Shown: positions 53,868 through 63,196 of the stretch, piece by piece
Layout of the letters: each line of letters starts with the position of its first letter
Numbering within the stretch: the stretch's first letter is position 1
From: JAHBVH01 sp034432375
GTDB lineage: Bacteria; Chloroflexota; Anaerolineae; Caldilineales; Caldilineaceae
Assembly (NCBI GenBank): GCA_034432375.1
Contig: DAOUCA010000064.1
Span: 1 to 64,000, forward strand
Reading direction: 5' to 3'
DNA: 64,000 nucleotides
The notes under the pieces: generated by a model
What the model saw: only the letters and a program-made list of their open reading frames with translations
Databases searched by the model: none
Told to the model about the DNA's origin: nothing
Translations under genes and position numbers: made by a program

Positions 53868-54110
53868 TCATTTCATCCAAGCCCTCACGCACTGAGCGGG
53901 TGTCTTCCTCATCCAGATCATCATAAATTTCAGGAGTGCGGCAAAGGTCTCTTCAATAGTGATTCTATCTTTTTCTCGATTTTAGTCAGCAATGATTTCT
54001 TGATAGCGGCGGTTATAGTCTGTACGCAGCGGATTTTGTGCAATCATCTTCTTGAGGCGATTCTCGATAACTTCTTTGAGCGATTGCGTGAGAGTGTGCT
54101 TCTGAGGCAT
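53868..54110 (-). pseudogene. Remnant of type I restriction HsdR C terminus
   Basis: The minus-strand frame from the ATG at 54110 reads MPQKHTLTQSLKEVIENRLK, then NPLRTDYNRRYQEIIAD and a stop where HsdR would have Tyr. The same frame continues NREKDRITIEETFAALLKF, then shifts to DDLDEEDTRSVREGLDE. The pattern (ENRL-x-NPLRTDY ... TIEETF ... VREGL) is that of the HsdR C-terminal domain. No hsdM, hsdS or motor domain remains. The 54,111-54,516 stretch beyond shows no gene. Confidence 0.6.
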
Positions 54111-54516
54111 GTGCCTACGATACCCGTCTCTACAAAGAACGGCACCTAGTCAAATCGCCTTTGCCATTATCAACGGAACCTAGTACAATTAAAATTAATA
54201 GGTACAAAGCGGTATACAACTTTTTGATTTGATTCACAATGCCACACCTATGACCATCGCGGTTCCAGAGAAAAATTGATCATAAATTTCTCAGTGATGT
54301 ACGTGTATTTTGCACCTATAGTTAAAAATCAATCTTTTAGGTATGGTCTGTGCATAGGGCAAGAGTTAGTTAAGGTCAAGGAGGGAATCAGCGGCGATTG
54401 ATAGCAACTCGAGAGCATTCTCACTTTACACATCATGTACAACCTTGGTAGTAGTAACAAGCGGTAGTTTGCCTTTAATGTCTTTCTAACAAAACTGCTA
54501 ATGCACTTGAAGTTTT

Positions 54517-54930
54517 TCAACGTAAAGATTTATTGCGTCTCAGTAGGTTGTTAACTCGGTTTTTGAGTAGGTTATATCTACGCGTGGTTTCCGGGAACGA
54601 TAGTGCATAGTCTCTTGTAGGTTGCCCGTTTCGCATGATTTGGTAGTCTGTGAAAATTGTTCCACTTGGAAATTGCGACCGTGTCAGATCTATTTCCTCT
54701 CCATCTACTAGATTGAAGTAGTGAGATACCGTCTTTCCATTTGGTAGGATAGCCTCAGTTCTTATTATAGTTCCCCCTAGGTAATCATTTACAACTAGCG
54801 CAGTAACCGTACACTGCCCTAAGGCAGGATTTTCTGGTGACCAAGCATTGAAGTTAATACTTGTGTCTCGGTCCCACGATCTTTGGAGTGAGGAAACTAA
54901 TTGAGATAAAAGATTAGGCTTTGTTAGCAT
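54517..54930 (-). CDS. YunG-family protein
   Basis: This 137-residue protein has WSPENPALGQCTVTALVVND, HYFNLVDGEEIDLTRSQF and FPETTRRYNLL. The Cys after Gly-Gln, a later His (SHYFN) and Asp (EIDLTR) could form a papain-like triad, as noted for this fold. This matches the YunG-type family as I remember it. The function is unknown. It is divergent from the gene at 54981, 50 nt away. Confidence 0.7.
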   Translation of the reverse strand: MLTKPNLLSQLVSSLQRSWDRDTSINFNAWSPENPALGQCTVTALVVNDYLGGTIIRTEAILPNGKTVSHYFNLVDGEEIDLTRSQFPSGTIFTDYQIMRNGQPTRDYALSFPETTRRYNLLKNRVNNLLRRNKSLR

Positions 54931-54980
54931 ACTAAATCCCCAATAAGACTAAATTTCACTGAAAGTGAGACATAGACCTT

Positions 54981-56009
54981 ATGACTAGACAAACACTTGC
55001 ATTTTTTAGTTCGGATGCCAGACAATTATATAAAGCTGACATATTTAGAGCGCTAGCACTACCACAGAACTACGTTCTTCAGTTTAGATACAAAAATAAA
55101 GATATAGAAAATAAATTATTGATAAATATAAAAGAGTTTCTAAACCAAGAGGGGCTAATTTTTTTTGCCTCTGGGAATGATACTACTATCGAACAAACAA
55201 AAAGAGACATTAGACTCTATGCGATTCGCAAAGTTCTCGTAAGGGAAGTATATGTTGATGACAATCTAGGCAATATTCATTTTTATTTAGAGCTTAAAGA
55301 ATTTGCTAATACAGTACCACATAGTGATACGCCTAAGGACTTACTTCCTCCAGTTACAGCAGTATCACGTATTACCGTTGAAGACTCTCCTAACAATACC
55401 TGGATAGATCGTGTATATGCTGTAGAGAGCCACTTCTCTAATTCTTTATTCTACACGATTAGTAGTATAAAACATAATGATAGAATACTGATACCTGAGT
55501 ATTCTGCTCGGGAACGAGCTTCACATTATAACCTAAATGATGAAGAAAAGTACGATATACATATAAGTTTTTATGATCCGAACTCAGGATCCTCAGGATT
55601 ACGTGTTCAAGATAGTGAAGGTGTAAGTCTATTTATACAGCCGGGTCATCGTGTTGGAGCAAAACGCGATACTAGTATATTTAGGCTCAGTACTCATACA
55701 TTATCAAGACAGAATGCCTTGGCAGTATCTAAGCTACTCAGCATATATCTTGATAATTCAAAGCAAGTAATAGTTAACGATGACTACTACGTGGAATTAC
55801 GCTGGCAATTATCAAAGAGTTCGTGGAAGACATGGCAGTTTGGCCTGTTTTCTGCACTTGCTGCCTCAGGAGTACTTGTAGGAAATGCTGCTACTAAAGA
55901 TTTTTCTACATTATCATTAGATACATGGAATTTTGTTGTGGGTTTCGTCTCAGTAATGTTAATTGGTGCCTCAGCATCATTCTTATATAAGATATTTAAT
56001 AAAAAGTGA
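54981..56009 (+). CDS. Orphan protein with two C-terminal membrane helices
   Basis: This 342-residue protein has a soluble N-terminal part (about 1-275) with mixed alpha/beta character and no recognised motif. Two membrane helices follow (about 287-305 and 314-336) and a short basic tail (FNKK). The topology would place the large domain in the cytoplasm. Low G+C and AT-rich codons set it apart from the region 1 genes. Location between the YunG gene and the FtsK operon suggests a defence-island passenger or effector. This is unproven. Confidence 0.55.
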   Translation: MTRQTLAFFSSDARQLYKADIFRALALPQNYVLQFRYKNKDIENKLLINIKEFLNQEGLIFFASGNDTTIEQTKRDIRLYAIRKVLVREVYVDDNLGNIHFYLELKEFANTVPHSDTPKDLLPPVTAVSRITVEDSPNNTWIDRVYAVESHFSNSLFYTISSIKHNDRILIPEYSARERASHYNLNDEEKYDIHISFYDPNSGSSGLRVQDSEGVSLFIQPGHRVGAKRDTSIFRLSTHTLSRQNALAVSKLLSIYLDNSKQVIVNDDYYVELRWQLSKSSWKTWQFGLFSALAASGVLVGNAATKDFSTLSLDTWNFVVGFVSVMLIGASASFLYKIFNKK

Positions 56010-56181
56010 GCAAGTAATCCTATCGAAGATTTCTGCCTGCGCTTTATAAAGTAACACCGTTGATTAAACAAACGATATATCTATCAGTTAATCTTACAAT
56101 TGTCTAAGTTTTTTACCCTTAACGTTGATCTTCGCCAAGTCGGTCATTCTATTCTCATGTGGTTCTTTCTGCCCCCGATAG

Positions 56182-57009
56182 CTAAAGAGGCAAAGAGGAA
56201 CTGGACATAATTTCTAGTGTTAGCTGTGCGTATAAATCTTCAACGAATTGCTCAATCCCGTTAAAACAATTTTCAACAAATACCTTGAGTTTTTCATCAG
56301 TAACGGTGCCCCCAAATATATCATTGGAAAGCAAAAAGTCATTGACAGTTGGTGCATCATAATATATGTTGCCATCTTCTGATTGAGTAGGTAAGCGGCA
56401 AATGTCTGTGATTGGACGGTGCGTTGTGCGATTTCGCACTTCCTCAAGTGGATTAATCCAGTTGACATTGTTTAGCTCGTTCGCCTTATATTTTAAGAGG
56501 AATGAGTATAAGGTAGGCGATTTAGCCAATCTATTTAGTTCGATGAGCGCATTTTTATAGGAAACTCTAATACTGGTTCTTCCATTATTAGCTAAAAATG
56601 GAAGACTATAAATATCCTTGAGGAGATAGGCACATACTTCTAGTAGAGAAAATGTAGCAGCCGCAAACGACTCAACAAATAGTGTTAAGAACATTCGGTA
56701 TTCGGCACCATTTTGCATCAAAAATGTACACCGGTTTTGGTATACTATCGTTGATTCTATCAGTGGAATCTCAGGGTAAAGGTAATGGTTTATGTGACGC
56801 AAATAATCGTGTTCCGACATACATTGAATCAAACCGGCATTATAGCGAATAGCATTTAATTTGTGCTCAATTGAATCAGCACTTTTCTTAATATCTTTGC
56901 GTAACCGGCGACCACTGCTGCCAGACGTCTTATTTTCGACCTCAGTCCAAAATGCCGTAGCAGTGCTCGTATCAATCATTAGATGGTTGCTATACAGACC
57001 GTAAGCCAT
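56182..57009 (-). CDS. HEPN-like putative RNase, last gene of FtsK operon
   Basis: This 275-residue, mostly helical protein contains EEVRNRTTHRPI (about 188-199), an R-x4-H arrangement of the HEPN RNase motif. It begins 5 nt after the translocase stop and is thus translationally linked. HEPN nucleases are common toxic effectors in defence and toxin-antitoxin systems. The assignment rests on one short motif plus helical content, so it remains a hypothesis. Confidence 0.5.
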   Translation of the reverse strand: MAYGLYSNHLMIDTSTATAFWTEVENKTSGSSGRRLRKDIKKSADSIEHKLNAIRYNAGLIQCMSEHDYLRHINHYLYPEIPLIESTIVYQNRCTFLMQNGAEYRMFLTLFVESFAAATFSLLEVCAYLLKDIYSLPFLANNGRTSIRVSYKNALIELNRLAKSPTLYSFLLKYKANELNNVNWINPLEEVRNRTTHRPITDICRLPTQSEDGNIYYDAPTVNDFLLSNDIFGGTVTDEKLKVFVENCFNGIEQFVEDLYAQLTLEIMSSSSLPL

Positions 57010-57014
57010 TCAAC

Positions 57015-60000
57015 TCAACTCCTCTGCGCCACTAAATGGGCGAGTTCCTCATCGGACGCAAAATAACCTTGTAGTCGCTCAACATTGCCGTTGATAGATA
57101 ACAACATGTCACCACTGCCAAGCAGGCTCTCTGCACCAGCGCAATCAAGAATGGTGCGTGAGTCCAATTGTGTCGGTAGTTGAAACGAAACACGTGCTGG
57201 AATGTTCGCTTTAATTGCACCAGATATAATTTCAACGGTTGGGCGTTGTGTGGCAAGTACAAGATGAATACCTCTGGCTCGCCCTGTTGCAGCAAGGCGA
57301 TTAATTTGCTGTTCAAATGTTTGCTTTTCTTTACGCCCCAACGAATTCATAATATCAGCAAATTCGTCGATTACGACCACTATCTGCGGGAGCGTAGCTT
57401 TGGAATAGTGACGATAGTAGCTCTCTATTTTACGAACTCCAGCATCTTGCATAATTTGCGCCCGTCGTAGGCTTTCATCCTCAACTAACCAATGCAACAA
57501 CTCAATGGCTTCAGCAGGGTCATAAATTACTGCACCATTGTGCAAGTGTGGCAACGTCTCAAACACAGGGAAATCCATTAACTTCGGATCAACTAGAATA
57601 AGTTTTAGTGTTTCTGCCGAATGTCGCCAAACTAGGCTCATGATTAATGAAGCTAAAAATACAGACTTTCCCCCTCCAGTATGTCCTGCAACAAGCATAT
57701 GTGGTAAACGTGACAGGTCATGGATAACAGGTTCACCTGCCACATTTTGCCCAAACGCGATTTGCAACCCATATGGTTGTTCAATTGGTAATTGAGCGAG
57801 TGCGTTTATCAGAAAAACAGTTTGAGGCGCCTCAAGTGGCAAATCAACCCCGACATACCGCTCTCCTGGAATGTTGCCAATGAGTGGCACACTCATGCTA
57901 CCTAATTCACGGGCTACATCACCCGCGTATTTTTGCAGTTCACTCAGTCGGCCAACAGGAGGCTGTAAGCGCACCCAATAACGAACAAAACGGGCACCTA
58001 TTTGTGTACGATCAGTATCGACACCAGCGATTGCAATACCATAAGCTATCAACACTCGCCTTAGTTCTGCGGCTTGGTGCTCAACTTGACTTCGTACTAT
58101 ATCTATAGGATTTTCACTAGTTGTCGAAAGGAGTTGCTGTGCAAGAAGGGGTGGAATTATTTGAATCGGTTCAACTTCTGTACTTGCTACTATGTTGCTT
58201 ACAACTGTTTGTAGTGGCAACGTATTCAAAAATACGGCTGGAAGTTTAATATTGGTGCGTTCAAATCCAGTCCCATCTGGAGTGTATGATTGACCTATTT
58301 CAGCACTCAACCCTGCTTCATATAACGCAACGGTAATACTTACAATTTGGATACGGGGCCGCATTTCTATGATAAATAGCCGATCAATCGCATTTGCCCA
58401 TTCTTTTTTTGTTACTCGCGTTTGCTGTAGGAGCGAGTTGTCTTGCCCAGCGTTAGCCCCAAACACAGCTTCTACCAACCGTCGATGCAATAGTGTCTGG
58501 CGTAGTGGTGTGATCAGTTGATCGTGGGGCATATAAAGATCCGCCAACGTTATGGCAAATTCTGTGAGCGGTGCCAAGTCTTGCCCTATAGCTGAAAGGC
58601 TGCGCAATGTACGAAAATCTTGAAGGCGACTCTCAAGGAAGACTATGTCAGCGTTAAGGCGACCATCGTCAAGCCACAGAGCTAGATAGTGTGCATTACT
58701 CTCATTTGGTTCATACCAGTCCCCAAATGCCTCATCGATTTTAATCACTACAAGACCAGGTCGTGTGTGACGATACCAAGTCAACATAGCCATAACACCT
58801 AGCATTTGACGTAAGATTGTTTGATCGAATGGCTTACGATATGTAGTTTCGTTTGGTGTGTTAAGTACCAATGTCAGTAATCCATCTGGCAAGACTGGAA
58901 ATAATTCAAGTAGTCGCTCTAATAGCCCGGTCGTATCATATTCAATCGGCAATTCTAAACTATTTAACTCGTTGTGAAGATGCCTATGCCATCGAATGTT
59001 CCAATCCAATTCGGTTATGTGTAATGCAAGTGTGCGCGTATCTGCCGCGCGCCAAAGCAGGCGCTTCCCCAGTCGAGGTAGTTGCAATGTGCCTTGCGGT
59101 TGATCAATAATGACAAGCCACTGTCCGCCCATTTCATGCTGCAGCAACTCCTGCAAATCGCGTGCGATCGTTTTACGACCAACGCCGTGTACTATACGAG
59201 GTGTTTCGCCACTCAGGATATGTCGCACACCAAAATAGTGGTCAAAAACATCGCCATTCGGAAATGGTTCTATTTTGATGGTGTCAGTGATACTATCATA
59301 GGTAATCTGTTCTGGTAGGGAAAAAGGTGTTACAGTTTGTAGTGTGCGGCGATCGATTGAAACCATGACTGTGTCTGATGGATCGCAGACTAAAATTATA
59401 TGCGGCTTAAATGTTAAATCCTGCATCACAGTTCGATAGTTATCTACCGGCTCCAAATGAACGCGCAATTGCCAGTGTGGATCCTCACGAAAGAGTTGTA
59501 ATGTTGGCTCATCGTTATCTGTCCACGCCTCATGTGCCTCATTTTCATAGGAACGCCGATAAACAAGCACAGTTGCGCCGTATAGCAATGGTTGATCATC
59601 TACGTCTTGAGCATCGAGTTTCAAGAGGGTAAGTGTCTTTAGAATCGGTGTCAGTTGAGGAGGGTCAATCAGGACAAGAGTTAATCCCAACCTAGCTGAT
59701 GGATAAAGAACGAGGAAACGGCGTAAATATACTGCAAATTGTTCAATGCCATCACTTGATGATAAATGCGTGGCAATTGGTGTGTAATATGGAATACCGA
59801 CTGTTTCCTTTGCTTTTTCGTTCAGTACTACACCAGTAAATACCAACTGAGTGTCAATTAGTTGCTGCTCATCCGCAAACATTGCGGTGTGTAATACAAA
59901 GGTATTGAGCAGTGTTGGTAAGTTGCGCACTGCTTCCTGTACCCTATCACCGGCCTTTTCAGATAAAGGTACGTGATTTTCCAGAAGAGCATCATGTAAT

Positions 60001-61652
60001 TTCTGCCACTTCCACAGGTGCAATGGATGTAATGGGGTCAAAATAGCGCTATAAACTGGCTGTTGTTCGCGGTGAACTATTTCGGCGAGTACACTATCAA
60101 GCGCCAGAAAAAGAGCTGTTGCATTCTCTACAGCTACTGGGTTAGCCGGCTGCAGCACACGACAAACGGCTTGTAATTGTTGTGCTAAAAGTTGATATGC
60201 TAATAAATAATCAGCGATTGCCATTTCAAGATCAGGATTAAAATTGGCATCAAGAGGATAATAAAGGAACTGATTGCGATACGGTATAAGATGGTTACGT
60301 GCATCCTTAACACGTTCAAACAGAGTAATTAGTGGTTCGCCAGTTCTAACAGGCAAAGAAATAACAAGTTCATCCATTGCCCTTAACAAGGGATGCAACT
60401 TGTATTCAGGTTTTCTAGGCAAAAAAGTTGGCTGTACTTGATCAGACGCTAGCAAGTCAGATACATTTGTAATATGATCAGGCGCAACGTCAAGCGACAG
60501 TACACCTCCCCAACAGTCAAAATGCACCCAGCGAAACAAGTGCTCTTCTAAAGGGTGCTTTTTATCTTTCTCAGTTGGACGCGAATAGATGGTTTCTTCA
60601 TGAGAATCACCATAGAGAATCACTTCGGTCGATTCTTGCTCCCTTCCCTCATTCTGTTCGATTAACACGCGTTCTATATCATCATCATAATTGGGGTGAA
60701 CATTCTCCTCAAATAGGTCGCTACTACGTTTTGCTTGTTGTCGCAATTTTGCCAGCTTTTCATCACGATGCACGTCGTCAATCGAAAGTGTCAGGAGCGT
60801 GGCCACTAATGCATCGCTTGCGGAAGAGCGGTCGAATGTTGTTTTCGACTTTGGTTTTGGTTGTAATTTCGGTGCAATTTTGATTGCTTCAATTACTTGC
60901 ACAGATAATTTAGAGAATGTTAGGTTATCTGGTTGCGCACGATACGCTTTGATGTATCGAAAAGTAGCTGCAATCAAACTGCTCTCATTATTTGACAATG
61001 CACGTGCCAATGTCCGCATTCCAGAACTGTCTAATGCGTTAAGCCACTTGACCAGTTCACGGTTCCTGCCTAAACGTTGGCTTAGTTGGTTTTCGTGAAT
61101 TTGAAGTTCACCATCAGGCAGCAAATCAATGGCTGGTAGTGCTAATCCAACTTCCTCACCCGCGCGCAAACGTACATAAAGCGTGATCACCTGCTCCGCA
61201 ACCAATTGATGACGATGAAGTATTCCTTTTTGATTTAGTTCATGCCACAGTTTTTGCTCAAGCGGCCTAAGTGCCTCTATCTCCGCCTGCTGGCAAATAG
61301 CGTTATACAAATCAGAATCACTAAATGGCTCTAGCATGTGCAGCGAATGAACTTTTTCTTGAACCACCTGCGGATTGAGTATGACCACCATTTTAGTACT
61401 CAATCCCAAATCGTTTCGCCAGCCAATGACAGTCTCTACCGACTGAGTGACTATATTGTTTGCAACCACAAGTTCACCGAATCCCAATAACCCAATCCTG
61501 AGGGGAATAGTAGTTTCAACTTGTAGTTTCTCACAGAAACATACAGGGTCAAATGGCGGTAATGCATTCGCAAGCAGACCAATTCGGGTTTGACCAATAC
61601 GAGCAGCTATTGATTTTGCCAATAATAGACTGGCAGTTGCTTTAATATCCAT
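57015..61652 (-). CDS. FtsK/HerA-type DNA translocase, DptH-like
   Basis: This 1,545-residue protein starts at the ATG at 61652 with GGGAGG upstream. The C-terminal ATPase (about 1290-1530) has LPHMLVAGHTGGGKSVF (Walker A about 1321), Walker B QIVVVIDEFADIM (about 1426), and RLAATGRARGIHLVLATQRP, diagnostic of FtsK/SpoIIIE proteins. The first about 1,250 residues are unassigned. FtsK itself has N-terminal membrane helices, absent here. A long N-terminal region plus an FtsK motor is the layout of DptH of phosphorothioation-dependent restriction, and the gene order agrees. Clear homology needs a search. Confidence 0.75.
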   Translation of the reverse strand: MDIKATASLLLAKSIAARIGQTRIGLLANALPPFDPVCFCEKLQVETTIPLRIGLLGFGELVVANNIVTQSVETVIGWRNDLGLSTKMVVILNPQVVQEKVHSLHMLEPFSDSDLYNAICQQAEIEALRPLEQKLWHELNQKGILHRHQLVAEQVITLYVRLRAGEEVGLALPAIDLLPDGELQIHENQLSQRLGRNRELVKWLNALDSSGMRTLARALSNNESSLIAATFRYIKAYRAQPDNLTFSKLSVQVIEAIKIAPKLQPKPKSKTTFDRSSASDALVATLLTLSIDDVHRDEKLAKLRQQAKRSSDLFEENVHPNYDDDIERVLIEQNEGREQESTEVILYGDSHEETIYSRPTEKDKKHPLEEHLFRWVHFDCWGGVLSLDVAPDHITNVSDLLASDQVQPTFLPRKPEYKLHPLLRAMDELVISLPVRTGEPLITLFERVKDARNHLIPYRNQFLYYPLDANFNPDLEMAIADYLLAYQLLAQQLQAVCRVLQPANPVAVENATALFLALDSVLAEIVHREQQPVYSAILTPLHPLHLWKWQKLHDALLENHVPLSEKAGDRVQEAVRNLPTLLNTFVLHTAMFADEQQLIDTQLVFTGVVLNEKAKETVGIPYYTPIATHLSSSDGIEQFAVYLRRFLVLYPSARLGLTLVLIDPPQLTPILKTLTLLKLDAQDVDDQPLLYGATVLVYRRSYENEAHEAWTDNDEPTLQLFREDPHWQLRVHLEPVDNYRTVMQDLTFKPHIILVCDPSDTVMVSIDRRTLQTVTPFSLPEQITYDSITDTIKIEPFPNGDVFDHYFGVRHILSGETPRIVHGVGRKTIARDLQELLQHEMGGQWLVIIDQPQGTLQLPRLGKRLLWRAADTRTLALHITELDWNIRWHRHLHNELNSLELPIEYDTTGLLERLLELFPVLPDGLLTLVLNTPNETTYRKPFDQTILRQMLGVMAMLTWYRHTRPGLVVIKIDEAFGDWYEPNESNAHYLALWLDDGRLNADIVFLESRLQDFRTLRSLSAIGQDLAPLTEFAITLADLYMPHDQLITPLRQTLLHRRLVEAVFGANAGQDNSLLQQTRVTKKEWANAIDRLFIIEMRPRIQIVSITVALYEAGLSAEIGQSYTPDGTGFERTNIKLPAVFLNTLPLQTVVSNIVASTEVEPIQIIPPLLAQQLLSTTSENPIDIVRSQVEHQAAELRRVLIAYGIAIAGVDTDRTQIGARFVRYWVRLQPPVGRLSELQKYAGDVARELGSMSVPLIGNIPGERYVGVDLPLEAPQTVFLINALAQLPIEQPYGLQIAFGQNVAGEPVIHDLSRLPHMLVAGHTGGGKSVFLASLIMSLVWRHSAETLKLILVDPKLMDFPVFETLPHLHNGAVIYDPAEAIELLHWLVEDESLRRAQIMQDAGVRKIESYYRHYSKATLPQIVVVIDEFADIMNSLGRKEKQTFEQQINRLAATGRARGIHLVLATQRPTVEIISGAIKANIPARVSFQLPTQLDSRTILDCAGAESLLGSGDMLLSINGNVERLQGYFASDEELAHLVAQRS

Positions 61653-61668
61653 TCTGCCAAAACCTCCC

Positions 61669-63195
61669 TTAGCTTGCGATACGAATCAACACTACACCAT
61701 CCGCATATCGTTGTGCATAGCCACTCAGTTCAAGTTGCTGTTCAAGTTGACGTACATTGTATGCCAATTCATTGAGATCGATCGGCGGTACACCCCAGGT
61801 GCCAAGAATCTCGTTTTCATTGCCCAAACCGCCGAACAGGATACCAAAACAGTCATACCAAGTGTCTGCCAATTGATTAATGGTCCATTCTTCCCCAGCA
61901 GGTATTGTAGAACGAACAAGCACTTCAAGTAGGTCTGGATGGAGTTCGTAAGCCTTGCTATCAGTTCGATCTCCTCTCGTCAATAGACCAATCTTAACTC
62001 CCAGGTTGCGTGCTATGTCATAGGGTTTGGCGCTGAAGACTAGACCAATCATATCGGTAAGTGCGTAGGTCAAAGCTTCAATCGGCTTGTAACTGGTCGC
62101 CCCACCTCGGTAACTTTCATAGAAGTTCCGGCAATCGTGTTTGAATCCTTCAACTTTAGGCATTTCGCCTTCGGTTGGATTGTTACGATACCAATCTATT
62201 ATCTCCTCTATGACTTGCTGAACTGCCAAATCACTATCTAAATTGTCAATACTGCCGTCGACCACTAAATAGCTTAGCTTCTTTTGGATGGCACCAGTAA
62301 AAAATGATTCCATTGAACGCACTATCGCTTGATACGACGATTGACTGGCACGTTTAAGTGTCCGATTATTCTTGTATAAATTCAACAACATTGGCACACG
62401 TTCATGAACGCCACCGATGTTGATCAAGTGCAAGTAGACCGAGAAACATCCCAATGTCGCCATGCGTCGTAATGTATCCAGTTTGCCGTTCTTCAATGCG
62501 CTTCTGGCATCATTTGCAGCAAGTTGGTCAAAGGCCAGGCGAATTACGTTTACGATGTTATCATTAAACTGACCAGATTCACTCAAGCTAAGGCTTTTTG
62601 GTGACCAACCCTGTAGAACTTTACGTTTAGGTGTCTGCACCTCGTCAATAAACGGCACTGAGATGATTGAGATCGCATCCGACATCACGCAATCTTCTGG
62701 CGTTTCACGGATAACAACTTGCGTCAGTAATTTATGTAGCAGATCATAGGCGGGATGCTGGTCTCCATTATGTATAATATCGGACAACCATTGACCCGTT
62801 TCACGATCATGATTATCATTCGTCGTATGCCGGACATGACTTAACGAATAACTAGACTGATTTACAGGACCAAAGAGCGTGCGATCTGCGGCAAATGCTT
62901 CAGCGATGGCATTGCGGGCAGTGGCGTCATCATTTAAAACTCGCAATGCCGCTTTTTGTTGTTCGGTAAATCGTTCAAACTGAAGTTCTGTTTTTGGTGG
63001 ATTTGGACCCTTTAAAGGATTGGTCTTGACAAAGACTGCCCAGTGTTGTGCTTCGTTGTTATAGTAGCCGCCGCCAACTGCACGGAAAAATCCGTTGGCC
63101 AGATGGGCAGGAGCGATCATGATTGAGGGTACATATCCCAGTTGCGCCTTAACAATCTCATCAAAGAAAATTTTGCGGAAATCAAGTTGTAGCAT
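61669..63195 (-). CDS. Unknown 508-residue protein of FtsK operon (DptG position)
   Basis: It begins 1 nt after the stop of the upstream gene and ends 16 nt before the translocase start. The sequence is mainly helical, with no P-loop or nuclease motif that I can see. Its place between a truncated protein and an FtsK-type motor equals that of DptG, which is of roughly similar size. The sequence itself gives no proof. AAGGACT precedes the ATG. Confidence 0.55.
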   Translation of the reverse strand: MLQLDFRKIFFDEIVKAQLGYVPSIMIAPAHLANGFFRAVGGGYYNNEAQHWAVFVKTNPLKGPNPPKTELQFERFTEQQKAALRVLNDDATARNAIAEAFAADRTLFGPVNQSSYSLSHVRHTTNDNHDRETGQWLSDIIHNGDQHPAYDLLHKLLTQVVIRETPEDCVMSDAISIISVPFIDEVQTPKRKVLQGWSPKSLSLSESGQFNDNIVNVIRLAFDQLAANDARSALKNGKLDTLRRMATLGCFSVYLHLINIGGVHERVPMLLNLYKNNRTLKRASQSSYQAIVRSMESFFTGAIQKKLSYLVVDGSIDNLDSDLAVQQVIEEIIDWYRNNPTEGEMPKVEGFKHDCRNFYESYRGGATSYKPIEALTYALTDMIGLVFSAKPYDIARNLGVKIGLLTRGDRTDSKAYELHPDLLEVLVRSTIPAGEEWTINQLADTWYDCFGILFGGLGNENEILGTWGVPPIDLNELAYNVRQLEQQLELSGYAQRYADGVVLIRIAS

Positions 63196-63196
63196 A

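Noticed and set aside
53838..54149. 103-codon plus-strand ORF
   Set aside because: It is antisense to the HsdR remnant, whose protein pattern on the minus strand is clearer.
54329..54520. 63-codon minus-strand ORF next to the YunG gene
   Set aside because: No ribosome site and no protein-like pattern.
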